From Tindallia sp. (GTDB lineage Bacteria; Bacillota; Clostridia; Peptostreptococcales; Tindalliaceae): a DNA stretch of 39,319 nucleotides. Under the pieces are notes generated by a model. It saw nothing but the letters and a program-made list of their open reading frames with translations, was not told the DNA's origin and made no database searches. The position numbers and the translations under genes are program-made. Positions 7,310 through 15,894 of the stretch are shown here, piece by piece. Within the stretch, counting starts at the first letter, position 1; the number at the start of each line of letters is the position of its first letter. The DNA lies in assembly GCA_007134225.1 (NCBI GenBank), contig SLLE01000130.1, forward strand, positions 1 through 39,319. The letters are read 5' to 3'.

Positions 7310-8716
7310 ATGATTATTCAGGAAAAAGGTAAAAAAGCTGATTTTATTTCGGACAAACTAATTGCTAATTTATTGGAACAGGGCCAGGAAAAAAGTCGTG
7401 AAGAGTTACTGAAATTGGTGGAAAAAGGAAGGGAAGGCCAGGGGCTTACAGCACAGGAAGTGGCTGCACTGCTTTCCGTTAAAGATCCGGAAATCGAACA
7501 AAAGATGCATGAGGCTGCTGCTCATGTTAAGACAGCGATCTATGGCAATCGGATGGTCATATTTGCACCGTTGTACGTTTCCAATTACTGCATTAACAGC
7601 TGTCGGTACTGTGGTTACAAGGCCGGAAATGAGATCAGAAGAAAAAAACTGAACGACGATGAATTGCGACAGGAAGTGCAAATAATCCAACGGCTCGGGC
7701 ATAAACGAATTGTGCTTGAGGCTGGCGAAGACGAAAAGAACTGTCCTATTGAATACATTCTCCATGCCATGGACGTTATTTACAATACCAGCGTGGATAA
7801 TGGAAGCATTCGGCGTATCAATGTGAATATTGCTGCTACTACGGTAGAAAACTACAGAAAACTAAAGGAAGCTGGAATTGGAACATACATTCTGTTTCAG
7901 GAAACCTACCACCGGGACACCTATGCCGCCATGCATACTTCTGGGCCGAAAAGTGACTATGAGTACCACACTACTGCAATGGACCGTGCCATGGAGGCAG
8001 GACTGGATGATGTAGGCATTGGCGTACTGCTTGGTCTTTATGACTATCAGTATGAAATGGTGGCTACCATGCTGCATAAAGAACATATGGAAAAAGAATT
8101 CGGCGTTGGTCCTCATACTATTTCTGTTCCTCGAATCAAAGCCGCCAAAGATGTTTCACTTGAAGAGTACCCTTATATTGTAACGGACGCAGAATTTAAG
8201 CGAATCGTATCGATTTTAAGAATAGCGGTGCCGTATACGGGCATTATCGTGTCAACGCGGGAAGAATCATCTTTTCGGGATGAAGTGATTAAGCTTGGCG
8301 CATCCCAAATCAGTGCCGGATCCTGTACCGGCGTGGGTGGCTATAAAGATCATGAGCAAGGCGAGGATTCTCCCCAGTTTGAAGTGGCCGATCATCGTTC
8401 TCCAAATAATATTATCAAAAGCCTCTGTCGTCAGGGACATTTACCAAGCTATTGCACTGCGTGCTATCGAATGGAGCGAACGGGAGATCGTTTTATGCAG
8501 CTTGCCAAAAACGGAAGCATCCATGACTTGTGTTACCCTAACGCTATACTGACGTTCAAAGAATACTTGGAAGACTATGCGGATGAAGAATTGAAAGAAC
8601 TGGGAGAAAAGGTTATTGAAGAAAACCTTCAAAAAATCCCAAAAGAAAAAATGAAGCTTCAAACCATCCGCAGGCTTAAAGACATAGAAAGCGGCAAAAG
8701 AGATTTTTACTTTTAG
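7310..8716 (+). CDS. hydG: [FeFe]-hydrogenase maturase HydG (tyrosine lyase, radical SAM)
   Basis: HydG cleaves tyrosine by radical SAM chemistry and converts the product to the CO and CN- ligands carried on a Fe-Cys synthon for the H-cluster. The 468-residue product has the radical SAM motif C94-x3-C98-x2-C101 (YCINSCRYCGY), an SxxxGEDE-like strand (VLEAGEDE), and the HydG-specific C-terminal segment CTACYR...GDRFM...IHDLCYPNA, which carries the auxiliary cluster cysteines that separate HydG from ThiH. RBS AGGAGGG precedes ATG 7310. hydE follows after 19 bases, so hydG-hydE form an operon. Confidence 0.95.
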   Translation: MIIQEKGKKADFISDKLIANLLEQGQEKSREELLKLVEKGREGQGLTAQEVAALLSVKDPEIEQKMHEAAAHVKTAIYGNRMVIFAPLYVSNYCINSCRYCGYKAGNEIRRKKLNDDELRQEVQIIQRLGHKRIVLEAGEDEKNCPIEYILHAMDVIYNTSVDNGSIRRINVNIAATTVENYRKLKEAGIGTYILFQETYHRDTYAAMHTSGPKSDYEYHTTAMDRAMEAGLDDVGIGVLLGLYDYQYEMVATMLHKEHMEKEFGVGPHTISVPRIKAAKDVSLEEYPYIVTDAEFKRIVSILRIAVPYTGIIVSTREESSFRDEVIKLGASQISAGSCTGVGGYKDHEQGEDSPQFEVADHRSPNNIIKSLCRQGHLPSYCTACYRMERTGDRFMQLAKNGSIHDLCYPNAILTFKEYLEDYADEELKELGEKVIEENLQKIPKEKMKLQTIRRLKDIESGKRDFYF

Positions 8717-8735
8717 ATAAGGAGGTCCAATACGG

Positions 8736-9803
8736 ATGATAAAGATGCTGGATGATCTGTATGAGAAAGGCACCATTGAAAAGGAACCACTGGTTGACCT
8801 GCTGGATGCTCTGGATCATTACGATGAGCAAGGACTGTACAGTAGACTCCAAAGTTGTGCCGATGCTGTCAGAAGAAAACATTATGGTCAATCTGTTTTT
8901 GTAAGGGGTCTTATAGAGTTTTCAAATCGATGTGTTCAAAACTGCCTTTACTGCGGTCTGCGGAAAGGCAATCAACGGGTACAGCGGTATAGGCTTTCTC
9001 AGGAAGAGGTCATTGAGTGCTGTCGCACAGGCTACTCACTAGGATATAGAACGTTTGTGCTTCAAAGTGGTGAGGATCCATGGTATACACAAGATAAGAT
9101 GGTGGAAATCATCGGAGGAATCCGAAAGATTTGTCCGGATGCGGCCATCACGCTCTCAATTGGTGAAAGAAGTATGGCAGAATACCGAAAATTCTTTGAA
9201 GCCGGTGCCGATCGATATTTGCTCAGACATGAAACGGCCTCCAGGGATCTTTATGAAAAACTGCATCCTTTCATGAGTTATGAGGCAAGGTGTGAGCATT
9301 TGAACATGCTCAAAAGAATTGGATTCCAGACGGGAGCCGGATTTATGGTTGGGCTTCCGGATCAAACCAATCACCATCTGGCAGATGACTTGCTTTTTCT
9401 TAAAAAATTAAATCCGGAGATGATTGGCATTGGTCCTTTTCTTCCACATTCAGATACTCCTCTGGGAAACAGAAGAAGGGGGACGATTGAAAAAACAATT
9501 ATGATGGTGGCGTTGGCTCGTTTGCTAGTACCGGATGCGCTGATTCCGGCCACTACGGCGATGGAAACACTGGATCCCAAGGGAAAAGAGAAGGCACTCC
9601 GGTCGGGCGCCAATGTATTGATGACAAACCTTTCGCCTGAGGAGGTCCGTCCCAAGTACGCATTGTATGAAAACAAATTATATACTGACGAGGCTCCGGA
9701 ATGCTGCAAACAATATACTGAAGATCAGATCCGAAATGCCGGCTATAAAATCGACATGGGTCGGGGAGACAGCCTAAAAATGGTTAATGGTATGATGGAA
9801 TAA
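8736..9803 (+). CDS. hydE: [FeFe]-hydrogenase maturase HydE (radical SAM)
   Basis: HydE is the radical SAM enzyme acting on the HydG-derived Fe(CO)2CN-cysteine complex during assembly of the 2Fe subcluster. The 355-residue product has C66-x3-C70-x2-C73 (RCVQNCLYCGLRKGN), the GEDPW strand after the radical SAM core, and a BATS-like C-terminal region with TTAMETLDPKGKEKALRSGANVLM. It is closely related in layout to biotin synthase-like proteins, but the GLRKGN sequence after the cluster motif and position beside hydG support HydE. AAGGAGGTCC precedes the start. No terminator is evident before the hydrogenase promoter region. Confidence 0.94.
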   Translation: MIKMLDDLYEKGTIEKEPLVDLLDALDHYDEQGLYSRLQSCADAVRRKHYGQSVFVRGLIEFSNRCVQNCLYCGLRKGNQRVQRYRLSQEEVIECCRTGYSLGYRTFVLQSGEDPWYTQDKMVEIIGGIRKICPDAAITLSIGERSMAEYRKFFEAGADRYLLRHETASRDLYEKLHPFMSYEARCEHLNMLKRIGFQTGAGFMVGLPDQTNHHLADDLLFLKKLNPEMIGIGPFLPHSDTPLGNRRRGTIEKTIMMVALARLLVPDALIPATTAMETLDPKGKEKALRSGANVLMTNLSPEEVRPKYALYENKLYTDEAPECCKQYTEDQIRNAGYKIDMGRGDSLKMVNGMME

Positions 9804-9817
9804 ACTCAGAAAAAAAT

Positions 9818-9835
9818 TTGTTAATTGTTTGACAA
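9818..9835. promoter_or_regulatory. Rex-type operator upstream of hndABCD
   Basis: TTGTTAATTGTTTGACAA matches the Rex consensus TTGTTAA-N4-TTAACAA with a single deviation in the right half. Rex is the NADH/NAD+-sensing repressor of fermentative and hydrogenase genes in Gram-positives. The right half overlaps the -35 box of the promoter at 9829-9857, so bound Rex would block RNA polymerase. Relief at high NADH would switch on an NADH-oxidising hydrogenase, which fits physiology. Confidence 0.75.
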
Positions 9836-9857
9836 TTAGCGAGTTTTTTGGTATGAT
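9829..9857 (+). promoter_or_regulatory. Near-consensus promoter P1 of hndABCD
   Basis: TTGACA (9829-9834), exactly 17 bases, TATGAT (9852-9857). The -35 is embedded in the Rex site. Initiation is expected near 9864. Confidence 0.8.
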
Positions 9858-9862
9858 TTTTT

Positions 9863-9890
9863 TTGACAAATAGTCGATCTTAAATATAAA
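9863..9890 (+). promoter_or_regulatory. Possible second promoter P2 of hndABCD
   Basis: A second TTGACA (9863-9868) is followed after 16 bases by TATAAA (9885-9890), 25 bases before ATG 9915. It lies clear of the Rex site and could give Rex-independent expression. Confidence 0.45.
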
Positions 9891-9914
9891 ATTTTATGGA
9901 AGGAAGGTGTATTA

Positions 9915-10433
9915 ATGCAGAAACAGCATGAGCAACTAAAAACCAATGACTTCGTAGAATTGCCGAAAGAACACTACGAGGAGCTTGAGACTTACATCAG
10001 TGGTGTGAAAGACAAGGAAGGATCTCTGATTCATATTCTGCACAAGGCTCAGGAAATTTTTGGCTATCTTCCAAAGGAAGTTCAGCTTTTTGTTTCTCGT
10101 CAGGTCGGAATTCCTGCGGCAAAGGTTTATGGCGTAGTAAGCTTTTATTCTTTTTTCACACAAAAACCGGTTGGAAAACACAAGATCAGTGTCTGCATGG
10201 GAACTGCCTGTTTTGTAAAAAAAGCAGAAAAAATTCTTGATGCATTTGCTGCTGAACTGGGCATTAACAAGGGAGAAACCACGGAAGACATGCTGTTTAC
10301 CCTCAGAGACGTGCGATGTGTGGGAGCATGTGGTCTGGCACCGGTTGTATTTGTAGGCGATAATGTTCACGGTCATGTAGCGGTTGAAGATGTGAAGGAT
10401 ATTATTCAGCAATATAGAAAGGGCGATGAATAA
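9915..10433 (+). CDS. hndA: Bifurcating [FeFe]-hydrogenase subunit A (NuoE-like, [2Fe-2S])
   Basis: A 172-residue thioredoxin-fold [2Fe-2S] protein of the NuoE/HndA/HydC family, an electron-transfer subunit between the flavin subunit and the hydrogenase. An N-terminal helical region (LIHILHKAQEIFGYLPKEV) precedes the cluster ligands CMGTAC and, ~40 residues later, RCVGAC, giving the expected four cysteines. Start ATG 9915 has AGGAAGGTG upstream. It is the first gene of a four-gene operon whose sizes (172, 130, 493, 580 residues) match HndA-D of Desulfovibrio, an NADP-reducing/bifurcating hydrogenase. Its stop TAA overlaps the next ATG by one base. Confidence 0.92.
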   Translation: MQKQHEQLKTNDFVELPKEHYEELETYISGVKDKEGSLIHILHKAQEIFGYLPKEVQLFVSRQVGIPAAKVYGVVSFYSFFTQKPVGKHKISVCMGTACFVKKAEKILDAFAAELGINKGETTEDMLFTLRDVRCVGACGLAPVVFVGDNVHGHVAVEDVKDIIQQYRKGDE

Positions 10434-10825
10434 TGACTATTAGATCATTGGATGATCTCGCAAAAATCAGGGAAGAAAACAAGCATAAAGTCGGTTTAAG
10501 AGAAAGTGGTCAAGGTAAGGAAGGAGCCGCGGAAATTCTGGTGGGCATGACCACTTGTGGAATTGCTACAGGAGCCAAGGAAACCTTAGAGGCACTGACT
10601 GAGGAGATCAAAGCACAATCTCTTGAAAATGTCAGGGTGGTCCCGGTTGGCTGTATCGGGTATTGTTTTTCAGAACCAACTGTTCAGGTAAACGTTTCCG
10701 GTGAGAAACCAGTATTTTATTCCAAAGTTGATGAAGAAAAGGCAAAAGAAATAGTTCAAAAACACATCATGAACAAAGAGATATTGAAAGATTCTGTGTT
10801 GGAAACAGATTATGGCAAGGCTTAA
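10433..10825 (+). CDS. hndB: Bifurcating hydrogenase subunit B (small thioredoxin-like ferredoxin domain)
   Basis: A 130-residue HndB-like subunit. In many relatives the equivalent domain is fused to the N-terminus of the NuoF-type subunit; here it is separate and the following hndC lacks that domain. Only three cysteines are visible in the ligand regions: one in MTTCGIATGA and two in GCIGYC, so the second cysteine of the usual C-x4-C pair is replaced. Whether it holds a complete [2Fe-2S] cluster is therefore open, although the paralogue at 15497 has the same pattern. Translationally coupled to hndA through TAATG. Confidence 0.85.
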   Translation: MTIRSLDDLAKIREENKHKVGLRESGQGKEGAAEILVGMTTCGIATGAKETLEALTEEIKAQSLENVRVVPVGCIGYCFSEPTVQVNVSGEKPVFYSKVDEEKAKEIVQKHIMNKEILKDSVLETDYGKA

Positions 10826-10847
10826 ATTTTGATTAAGGAGGCTTATC

Positions 10848-12329
10848 ATGGAGAATGTTAAAAGTCAAGAGAACAAGCAATATCGAATTGCTCTAAGAAA
10901 TAGTGGTTTAATTGATCCCGGCGATATTAGCGACTATATTGCTTTTCGCGGTTATGAGGCATTGGGAAAAGTGCTGACAGAAATGGAACCCGCTGAAGTA
11001 GCTAAAATGGTTAAAGAATCCGGACTTCGAGGCCGTGGTGGCGGCGGTTTTCCCACAGGATTGAAGTGGGAATTCACACTAAAAGCTCCAGGTGATGAAA
11101 AATACCTGATCTGCAATGCAGATGAAGGCGATCCCGGAGCATTTATGGATCGATCTATTCTTGAAGGCGATCCGCATTCTTTGCTTGAAGCAATGGTCAT
11201 CGGTGGATACGCAACCGGTGCGAATAACGGCGTTATTTACATCAGAGCCGAGTATCCGCTGGCAATAAAGCGTTTACAGGTAGCCATTGATCAAGCAAGA
11301 GAAATGGGCTTTTTAGGAAAGGATATTTTCGGGTCCGGATTTGACTTTGATCTTTACCTGAAATTGGGCGCAGGCGCCTTTGTCTGTGGAGAAGAAACCT
11401 CCTTGATTCAGTCCGTGGAAGGTAAAAGGGGCGAACCTACGAAAAAACCGCCATTCCCGTCCGAGTCAGGATATATGGGTAAGCCCACAACGGTTAACAA
11501 CGTGGAAACTTTTGCAGCTGTTCCGCCGATCATTCTAAATGGACCTGAGTGGTTTCAGGGCATCGGTACAGAGACCTCCAAAGGAACAAAAGTGTTTGCA
11601 CTGGCAGGTGATATCAACAATGTTGGACTTGTGGAAGTTACGATGGGAACGACATTGCGTGAAATTATTTTTGATATTGGCGGCGGTATTCCCGGAGGAG
11701 CCAAGTTTAAGGCGGTGCAGACCGGCGGTCCATCCGGCGGTGTGATCACGGAACTCGATCTGGATACCCCTATTGACTACGAATCATTAAAAAACATTGG
11801 TTCCATGATGGGATCCGGTGGAATGATTGTTATGGATGATTCTACCTGCATGGTTAATATCGCAAAGTTTTTCCTGGAATTCACACAGGATGAGTCATGT
11901 GGAAAATGCACATCATGCCGGGTGGGAACCATGAGGATGTATGAAATTCTTGAAAAAATTACCAACGGCGAGGGAACAGAGCAAGATCTGATCAATCTGA
12001 ATGATTTGGCGAGAAGCGTTAAAGACACGGCTCTTTGCGGATTAGGTCAGACGGCACCAAACCCTGTTCTCTCTACGATGAATTACTATAAGCATGAATA
12101 CGAGGACCACGTCTACAATAAAAAATGCACGGCCGGAAGCTGTAAGGCATTATTGAGCTACTCCATCGATCCGGAGAAGTGTATCGGATGTACGGCCTGT
12201 CTGAAAGTATGCCCGACCAATTGTATTGATGGAAAAGCGAAAGAAGTGCATGTCATTCGTGAAGATGAGTGTATTGCATGTAATGCGTGTTTTGAAGCAT
12301 GTAAATTTGATGCAGTTATTAAACCATAG
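10848..12329 (+). CDS. hndC: Bifurcating hydrogenase flavin subunit C (NuoF-like, FMN/NAD(P)H)
   Basis: The 493-residue diaphorase subunit binds FMN and NAD(P)H and is the site where electrons enter or split between NAD(P)H and ferredoxin. Seen in order: [16 protein letters not shown] (about residues 59-74), [35 protein letters not shown], the [4Fe-4S] motif [12 protein letters not shown] with a later [10 protein letters not shown] cysteine, and a C-terminal 2x[4Fe-4S] ferredoxin domain ([23 protein letters not shown]). It lacks the N-terminal [2Fe-2S] domain seen in its paralogue at 15895, matching HndC rather than Thermotoga-type HydB. TAAGGAGG precedes ATG 10848. Confidence 0.94.
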   Translation: MENVKSQENKQYRIALRNSGLIDPGDISDYIAFRGYEALGKVLTEMEPAEVAKMVKESGLRGRGGGGFPTGLKWEFTLKAPGDEKYLICNADEGDPGAFMDRSILEGDPHSLLEAMVIGGYATGANNGVIYIRAEYPLAIKRLQVAIDQAREMGFLGKDIFGSGFDFDLYLKLGAGAFVCGEETSLIQSVEGKRGEPTKKPPFPSESGYMGKPTTVNNVETFAAVPPIILNGPEWFQGIGTETSKGTKVFALAGDINNVGLVEVTMGTTLREIIFDIGGGIPGGAKFKAVQTGGPSGGVITELDLDTPIDYESLKNIGSMMGSGGMIVMDDSTCMVNIAKFFLEFTQDESCGKCTSCRVGTMRMYEILEKITNGEGTEQDLINLNDLARSVKDTALCGLGQTAPNPVLSTMNYYKHEYEDHVYNKKCTAGSCKALLSYSIDPEKCIGCTACLKVCPTNCIDGKAKEVHVIREDECIACNACFEACKFDAVIKP

Positions 12330-12343
12330 AGAGGTGGGTTTTT

Positions 12344-14086
12344 ATGGATATGCTAAATGTTAATATAAATGGAATGGATCTTCAAGTTCCTAAAGGCACA
12401 ACAATTCTGGAAGCGGCAAAAAAATGCAACGTGCACATCCCGACTTTATGTCATTTAAATCTCGGTGAGCTGGGCGTTGTGAACCAGACGGCGTCCTGCC
12501 GTGTGTGTATGGTGGAAGTGGATAAAAGACCGGCTCTGGTGCCCTCCTGTTCTGACAAAGTGACAGAAGGCATGGTGGTGAAAACCGATTCAATGAGAGC
12601 CATAGCTGGACGCAGGACATCTGTAGAACTGTTGTTGTCCAATCATCCAACAGATTGTCTTGTGTGTCCTAAGAACTTGAGTTGTGATCTGCAAAGCCTG
12701 GCACAAGAGCTTGGAATCCGAGAGATTAAATGGGAAGGCAAGAGGATGGACTACGAAAAAGACTTATCCAGCTATTCACTTATCAAAGATCCAAATAAAT
12801 GCATTATGTGTCGACGTTGTGAGACCATGTGCAATGACGTACAGACCTGTGGAATTCTGTCAGCCATTGATCGCGGTTTTGACGCCTTTGTCGGTCCTGC
12901 ATTCAACTTGGATATGGTTGACACTTCTTGTACTTTCTGTGGCCAGTGTGTTGCAGTGTGTCCGACCGCTGCGCTGACAGAAGTGAATGAGGTTGGCGAT
13001 GTGCTGAGAGAACTGAATGACGAAAGCAAACATGTAGTGGTACAGGTAGCGCCGGCCATACGTGCTGCGATAGGAGAAATGTTTGGCATGGAGCCTGGAA
13101 CGCTGTCCACCGGTAAAATTGCGGCGTCTTTCAGAAGACTGGGTTTTGATGGTGTCTTTGACACGGATTTTGCAGCAGACCTAACCATCATGGAAGAAGC
13201 ATCCGAACTTGTTCACAGGATTCAGAACAATGGTCGTCTTCCTATGCTGACAAGTTGCTGCCCAGCATGGGTTAAGTTTATGGAGCATCAATTCCCTGAT
13301 ATGCTGGATGTTCCATCTAGTTGTCAGTCGCCACAAATCATGTTTGGAGCGATTGCAAAAACCTATTATGCAGAAAAGATGAACCTTAATCCTGAAGACA
13401 TCACGGTTGTTTCCGTCATGCCTTGCCTGGCTAAAAAAGCCGAGGCACATAGACCGGAGCTAAGTTGCGGAAGTGATTCCAACGTCGATATAGTCTTGTC
13501 GACCAGAGAGTATGCGCAGCTACTGAAGGAAGCCGGGATAGATTTTGCCACTCTGGCGGACGATGAGTTTGACTCCTTGATGGGTGAGAGTACGGGCGCA
13601 TCTGTTATATTCGGAGCGACCGGCGGGGTTATTGAAGCGGCTGTCAGAACCGCCTATGAATGGATTACCGGAGAAACCCTGGAAAACGTAGAATTTAAAC
13701 AATTGCGAGGGATGGAAGGAATCCGTGAAGCTACCGTGACCATTGGTGATATGGATGTCAAAATCGGAATCGCTCATGAGTTGGGGAATGCAAGGAAGTT
13801 GCTGGAAGATATTCGAGACGGAAAATCTGATTATCACGTCATAGAGATTATGGCTTGTCCGGGTGGCTGCGTTGGTGGCGGAGGTCAGCCCTACCATCAT
13901 GGAGACATTGAGATCCTTAAGAAACGTACAGCGGCGCTGTATCGGGAAGATGAAGGAAAAGCCAAACGTAAATCTCATGAGAATGAACAGATTATTAAGC
14001 TGTATGAGGAATTCCTTGGGAAGCCGTTCGGTGAAAAATCCCACAAGTTGCTTCATACCTGCTATCAGCCACGAGAAAGAATTTAG
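12344..14086 (+). CDS. hndD: [FeFe]-hydrogenase catalytic subunit D
   Basis: Catalyses H2 evolution/uptake at the H-cluster within the HndABCD complex. The 580-residue product begins with a [2Fe-2S] domain (SCRVCMVEVD, ~51-60), a His-Cys3 [4Fe-4S] motif (HPTDCLVCPKNLSC, 101-114), two [4Fe-4S] ferredoxin motifs (CIMCRRCETMC, CTFCGQCVAVCP), then the three H-cluster signatures: TSCCPAW (303-309), MPCLAKKAE (359-367) and EIMACPGGCVGGGGQP (501-516). All are canonical for a catalytically active, group A hydrogenase, and the C-terminal small domain ends with HTCYQPRERI. There is no extra C-terminal [2Fe-2S] domain. A strong terminator follows ~40 bases after the stop. Confidence 0.97.
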   Translation: MDMLNVNINGMDLQVPKGTTILEAAKKCNVHIPTLCHLNLGELGVVNQTASCRVCMVEVDKRPALVPSCSDKVTEGMVVKTDSMRAIAGRRTSVELLLSNHPTDCLVCPKNLSCDLQSLAQELGIREIKWEGKRMDYEKDLSSYSLIKDPNKCIMCRRCETMCNDVQTCGILSAIDRGFDAFVGPAFNLDMVDTSCTFCGQCVAVCPTAALTEVNEVGDVLRELNDESKHVVVQVAPAIRAAIGEMFGMEPGTLSTGKIAASFRRLGFDGVFDTDFAADLTIMEEASELVHRIQNNGRLPMLTSCCPAWVKFMEHQFPDMLDVPSSCQSPQIMFGAIAKTYYAEKMNLNPEDITVVSVMPCLAKKAEAHRPELSCGSDSNVDIVLSTREYAQLLKEAGIDFATLADDEFDSLMGESTGASVIFGATGGVIEAAVRTAYEWITGETLENVEFKQLRGMEGIREATVTIGDMDVKIGIAHELGNARKLLEDIRDGKSDYHVIEIMACPGGCVGGGGQPYHHGDIEILKKRTAALYREDEGKAKRKSHENEQIIKLYEEFLGKPFGEKSHKLLHTCYQPRERI

Positions 14087-14126
14087 GGACAGAAACAAAT
14101 ATCGTTCTTCACTGATTGGAAACAGG

Positions 14127-14165
14127 AGGAAATTCCCTGAAAACAAAAAAGGGAATTTCCTTTCT
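14127..14165 (+). terminator. Terminator of the hndABCD operon
   Basis: AGGAAATTCCCT (14127-14138) and AGGGAATTTCCT (14150-14161) form a perfect 12-bp stem with an A-rich loop and pyrimidine-rich tail. Just after it, TTTCTTTCTATG is repeated twice in tandem. Confidence 0.85.
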
Positions 14166-14314
14166 TTCTATGTTTCTTTCTATGTTGAAAGAACTTGACC
14201 TATAAGCATCGTTATTTATTTCATGAAAAAGCTTGTATGATTCGGGATGTGGCAATTGGCAGGCGTATCCTGGCTAAATAAGATGAAATAAGAAAAGGAG
14301 AGATCACTATTTTA

Positions 14315-14818
14315 ATGATGGCTAAAAAAAATGATTCTGTTTCGTTGTTAACCAAAACAGCAATATTACTGGCTTTGGCTCTGATCTTTCAGATTGGTCT
14401 GGCCTCTCTGGCTCAACCGGTAGTGGGGCCTTTGGTCAACATGGTGCTAATCCTTGCAGTGCTCACAACACATCCTGGCTCAGCGGTGCTGATTGGCTGC
14501 ATGACACCAATGGCAGCGTTTATGCTTGGAATTATGCCTCTTTTCCCGGTGATTCCTGTGATTATGATGGGCAACATTAGTTTAGTCCTGGTGTTTAGCA
14601 TGCTTAAGAAAAATGTGTGGCTGGCAGTTGTATTGGCGGCGATGACAAAATTTTTGGTGATGGCAGGCCTGATTCGCATCCTGGCCGCGTTCTTTATACC
14701 GGGTCTTCCCGCACCCATCCTTGCCGCCATGACATTCCCTCAGTTTTTTACTGCGCTGCTGGGTGGGTTCCTGGCTGTCGTTATAGACAGACGATTGCCA
14801 TGGAAGATACTCAGCTGA
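14315..14818 (+). CDS. Small polytopic membrane protein, ECF S-component-like
   Basis: A 167-residue, very hydrophobic protein with roughly five to six membrane segments (starting at residues ~10-30, 38-55, 58-80, 82-100, 105-130, 140-160). The conserved-looking core contains QPVVGPLVN, TPMAAFMLGI and PVIPVIMMGN. This overall look resembles substrate-binding (S) components of ECF-type transporters and small membrane proteins that occur beside hydrogenase genes in clostridia; function is not known. ATG 14315 has AGGAG 14 bases upstream, unusually far. It is flanked by terminators on both sides, so it is monocistronic between hndABCD and the formate dehydrogenase operon. Confidence 0.75.
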   Translation: MMAKKNDSVSLLTKTAILLALALIFQIGLASLAQPVVGPLVNMVLILAVLTTHPGSAVLIGCMTPMAAFMLGIMPLFPVIPVIMMGNISLVLVFSMLKKNVWLAVVLAAMTKFLVMAGLIRILAAFFIPGLPAPILAAMTFPQFFTALLGGFLAVVIDRRLPWKILS

Positions 14819-14860
14819 ACAAGAAGGCTGCTGAAAAAATAAGAATCATAACGAGATAAC

Positions 14861-14888
14861 GAAGCCGGCCTGATTTTGGCTGGTTTTT
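14861..14888 (+). terminator. Terminator after the membrane protein gene
   Basis: AAGCCGGCC pairs with GGCTGGTTT over 9 bp with two G-U pairs around loop TGATTTT, followed by a T-rich tail. Confidence 0.75.
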
Positions 14889-14898
14889 GTTGTTCATT

Positions 14899-14926
14899 TT
14901 GAATTTGAATCATAATCATTTATAAT
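14899..14926 (+). promoter_or_regulatory. Promoter of the formate dehydrogenase operon
   Basis: TTGAAT (14899-14904), 16 bases, perfect TATAAT (14921-14926), 77 bases before the first ATG. Unlike the hnd promoter, no Rex-like site overlaps it. Confidence 0.7.
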
Positions 14927-15003
14927 GATAAAAGGGTAGTAAAATATTTGATATGGAAAAAAACAAATGGAAGAAAATATCAGAATAAGTGGGAGGTAAA
15001 AGA

Positions 15004-15477
15004 ATGCCAAAAGAAACCATGACAGCAGAGAATTTTCAAAAATTGGATAAATTGATCCTTCAGGAAAAAGAAACGAAAGGAGCACTGATCCAGGTACTGC
15101 AGAAAGCTCAGGGTATTTTTGGATATCTGCCCATCGAGGTGCAGCAGAAAATTTCAAAAGGCCTGCGAATTCCCATGAGTGAAATCTATGGGGTGGTTAC
15201 GTTCTACTCACAGTTTAACCTGGAGCCCAAAGGTGACTATATGATTTCTGTCTGCATGGGAACAGCCTGTTACGTTCGAAATGCTCAGCCAATCCTGGAA
15301 AAAATATCTAAAATTATTGGGATTAAGTCAGGCGAAACTTCTCCTGATGGTAAATTCAGTCTGATTGCTTGTCGTTGCATCGGTGCTTGTGGACTAGCTC
15401 CTGTTATCACGGTTAATGAAGACGTATATGGTCGTCTGGCGGTGGAAGATATAAAAGGAATTATTGAGAAATACTAA
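15004..15477 (+). CDS. NuoE-like [2Fe-2S] subunit of the formate dehydrogenase complex
   Basis: A 157-residue paralogue of hndA. It has the same N-terminal helix pattern (LIQVLQKAQGIFGYLPIEV) and the four ligands in CMGTAC and RCIGAC. It should pass electrons between the flavin subunit and the formate dehydrogenase catalytic subunit in a HylABC-FdhF-like complex. ATG 15004 is chosen because GGGAGGT lies 6 bases upstream; an in-frame GTG at 14989 would place that RBS inside the coding sequence. First gene of an operon reaching at least 20405 and probably 21739. Confidence 0.9.
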   Translation: MPKETMTAENFQKLDKLILQEKETKGALIQVLQKAQGIFGYLPIEVQQKISKGLRIPMSEIYGVVTFYSQFNLEPKGDYMISVCMGTACYVRNAQPILEKISKIIGIKSGETSPDGKFSLIACRCIGACGLAPVITVNEDVYGRLAVEDIKGIIEKY

Positions 15478-15496
15478 AAAAATAGGGAGGATTTTC

Positions 15497-15862
15497 ATGA
15501 AAACATTTGCTGAACTGGAAGCTATTCGAAAAAAAGCGCAAAAAGATGTAAGACTTCGCAGCGGCAGCGGTGATGTCAGGGTAGTGGTTGGGATGGACAA
15601 CTGTGGGATTGAAGCCGGCGCCAGACAAATTACAATAGCATTGATGGATGAAATCAATAAGCATAATCTTCAGGATGTAACGGTAACACAAACTGAATGC
15701 CTTGGCGCGTGCAGACTTGAGCCAATGCTGGAACTTTATGAAGGTGAGAAGAAGACAACTTATGTGAAACTGACACCTGAACTGGCTCGCCAAATCGTAA
15801 CTGAGCATTTGGTCAATGGAAAGACTTTGAAAAGCCAAACCATTGGTGTTTTCGAAAGATAG
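15497..15862 (+). CDS. HndB-like small ferredoxin-domain subunit of the formate dehydrogenase complex
   Basis: A 121-residue paralogue of hndB at 10433: shared MxxCGIxxGA, a TEC/GC-x3-C pair (ECLGAC) and a similar C-terminal helix (ARQIVTEHLVNGK). Only three ligand cysteines are visible, as in hndB. Start ATG 15497 follows AGGGAGG; an upstream in-frame ATG at 15464 overlaps the previous gene and lacks an RBS. It is notable because the next gene already carries its own N-terminal [2Fe-2S] domain, so the complex would contain two copies of this fold. Confidence 0.85.
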   Translation: MKTFAELEAIRKKAQKDVRLRSGSGDVRVVVGMDNCGIEAGARQITIALMDEINKHNLQDVTVTQTECLGACRLEPMLELYEGEKKTTYVKLTPELARQIVTEHLVNGKTLKSQTIGVFER

Positions 15863-15894
15863 AAGCGAATAACATAAAGTAAGGAGGGAAAGCT

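Noticed and set aside
13520-14146. 208-codon minus-strand frame across the end of hndD
   Set aside because: Overlaps the L3 motif region of the hydrogenase and the operon terminator; no RBS.
14161-14184. Tandem repeat TTTCTTTCTATG x2 as a possible repeat array
   Set aside because: Only two 12-base units directly after a terminator; too short to be called a repeat element or CRISPR.
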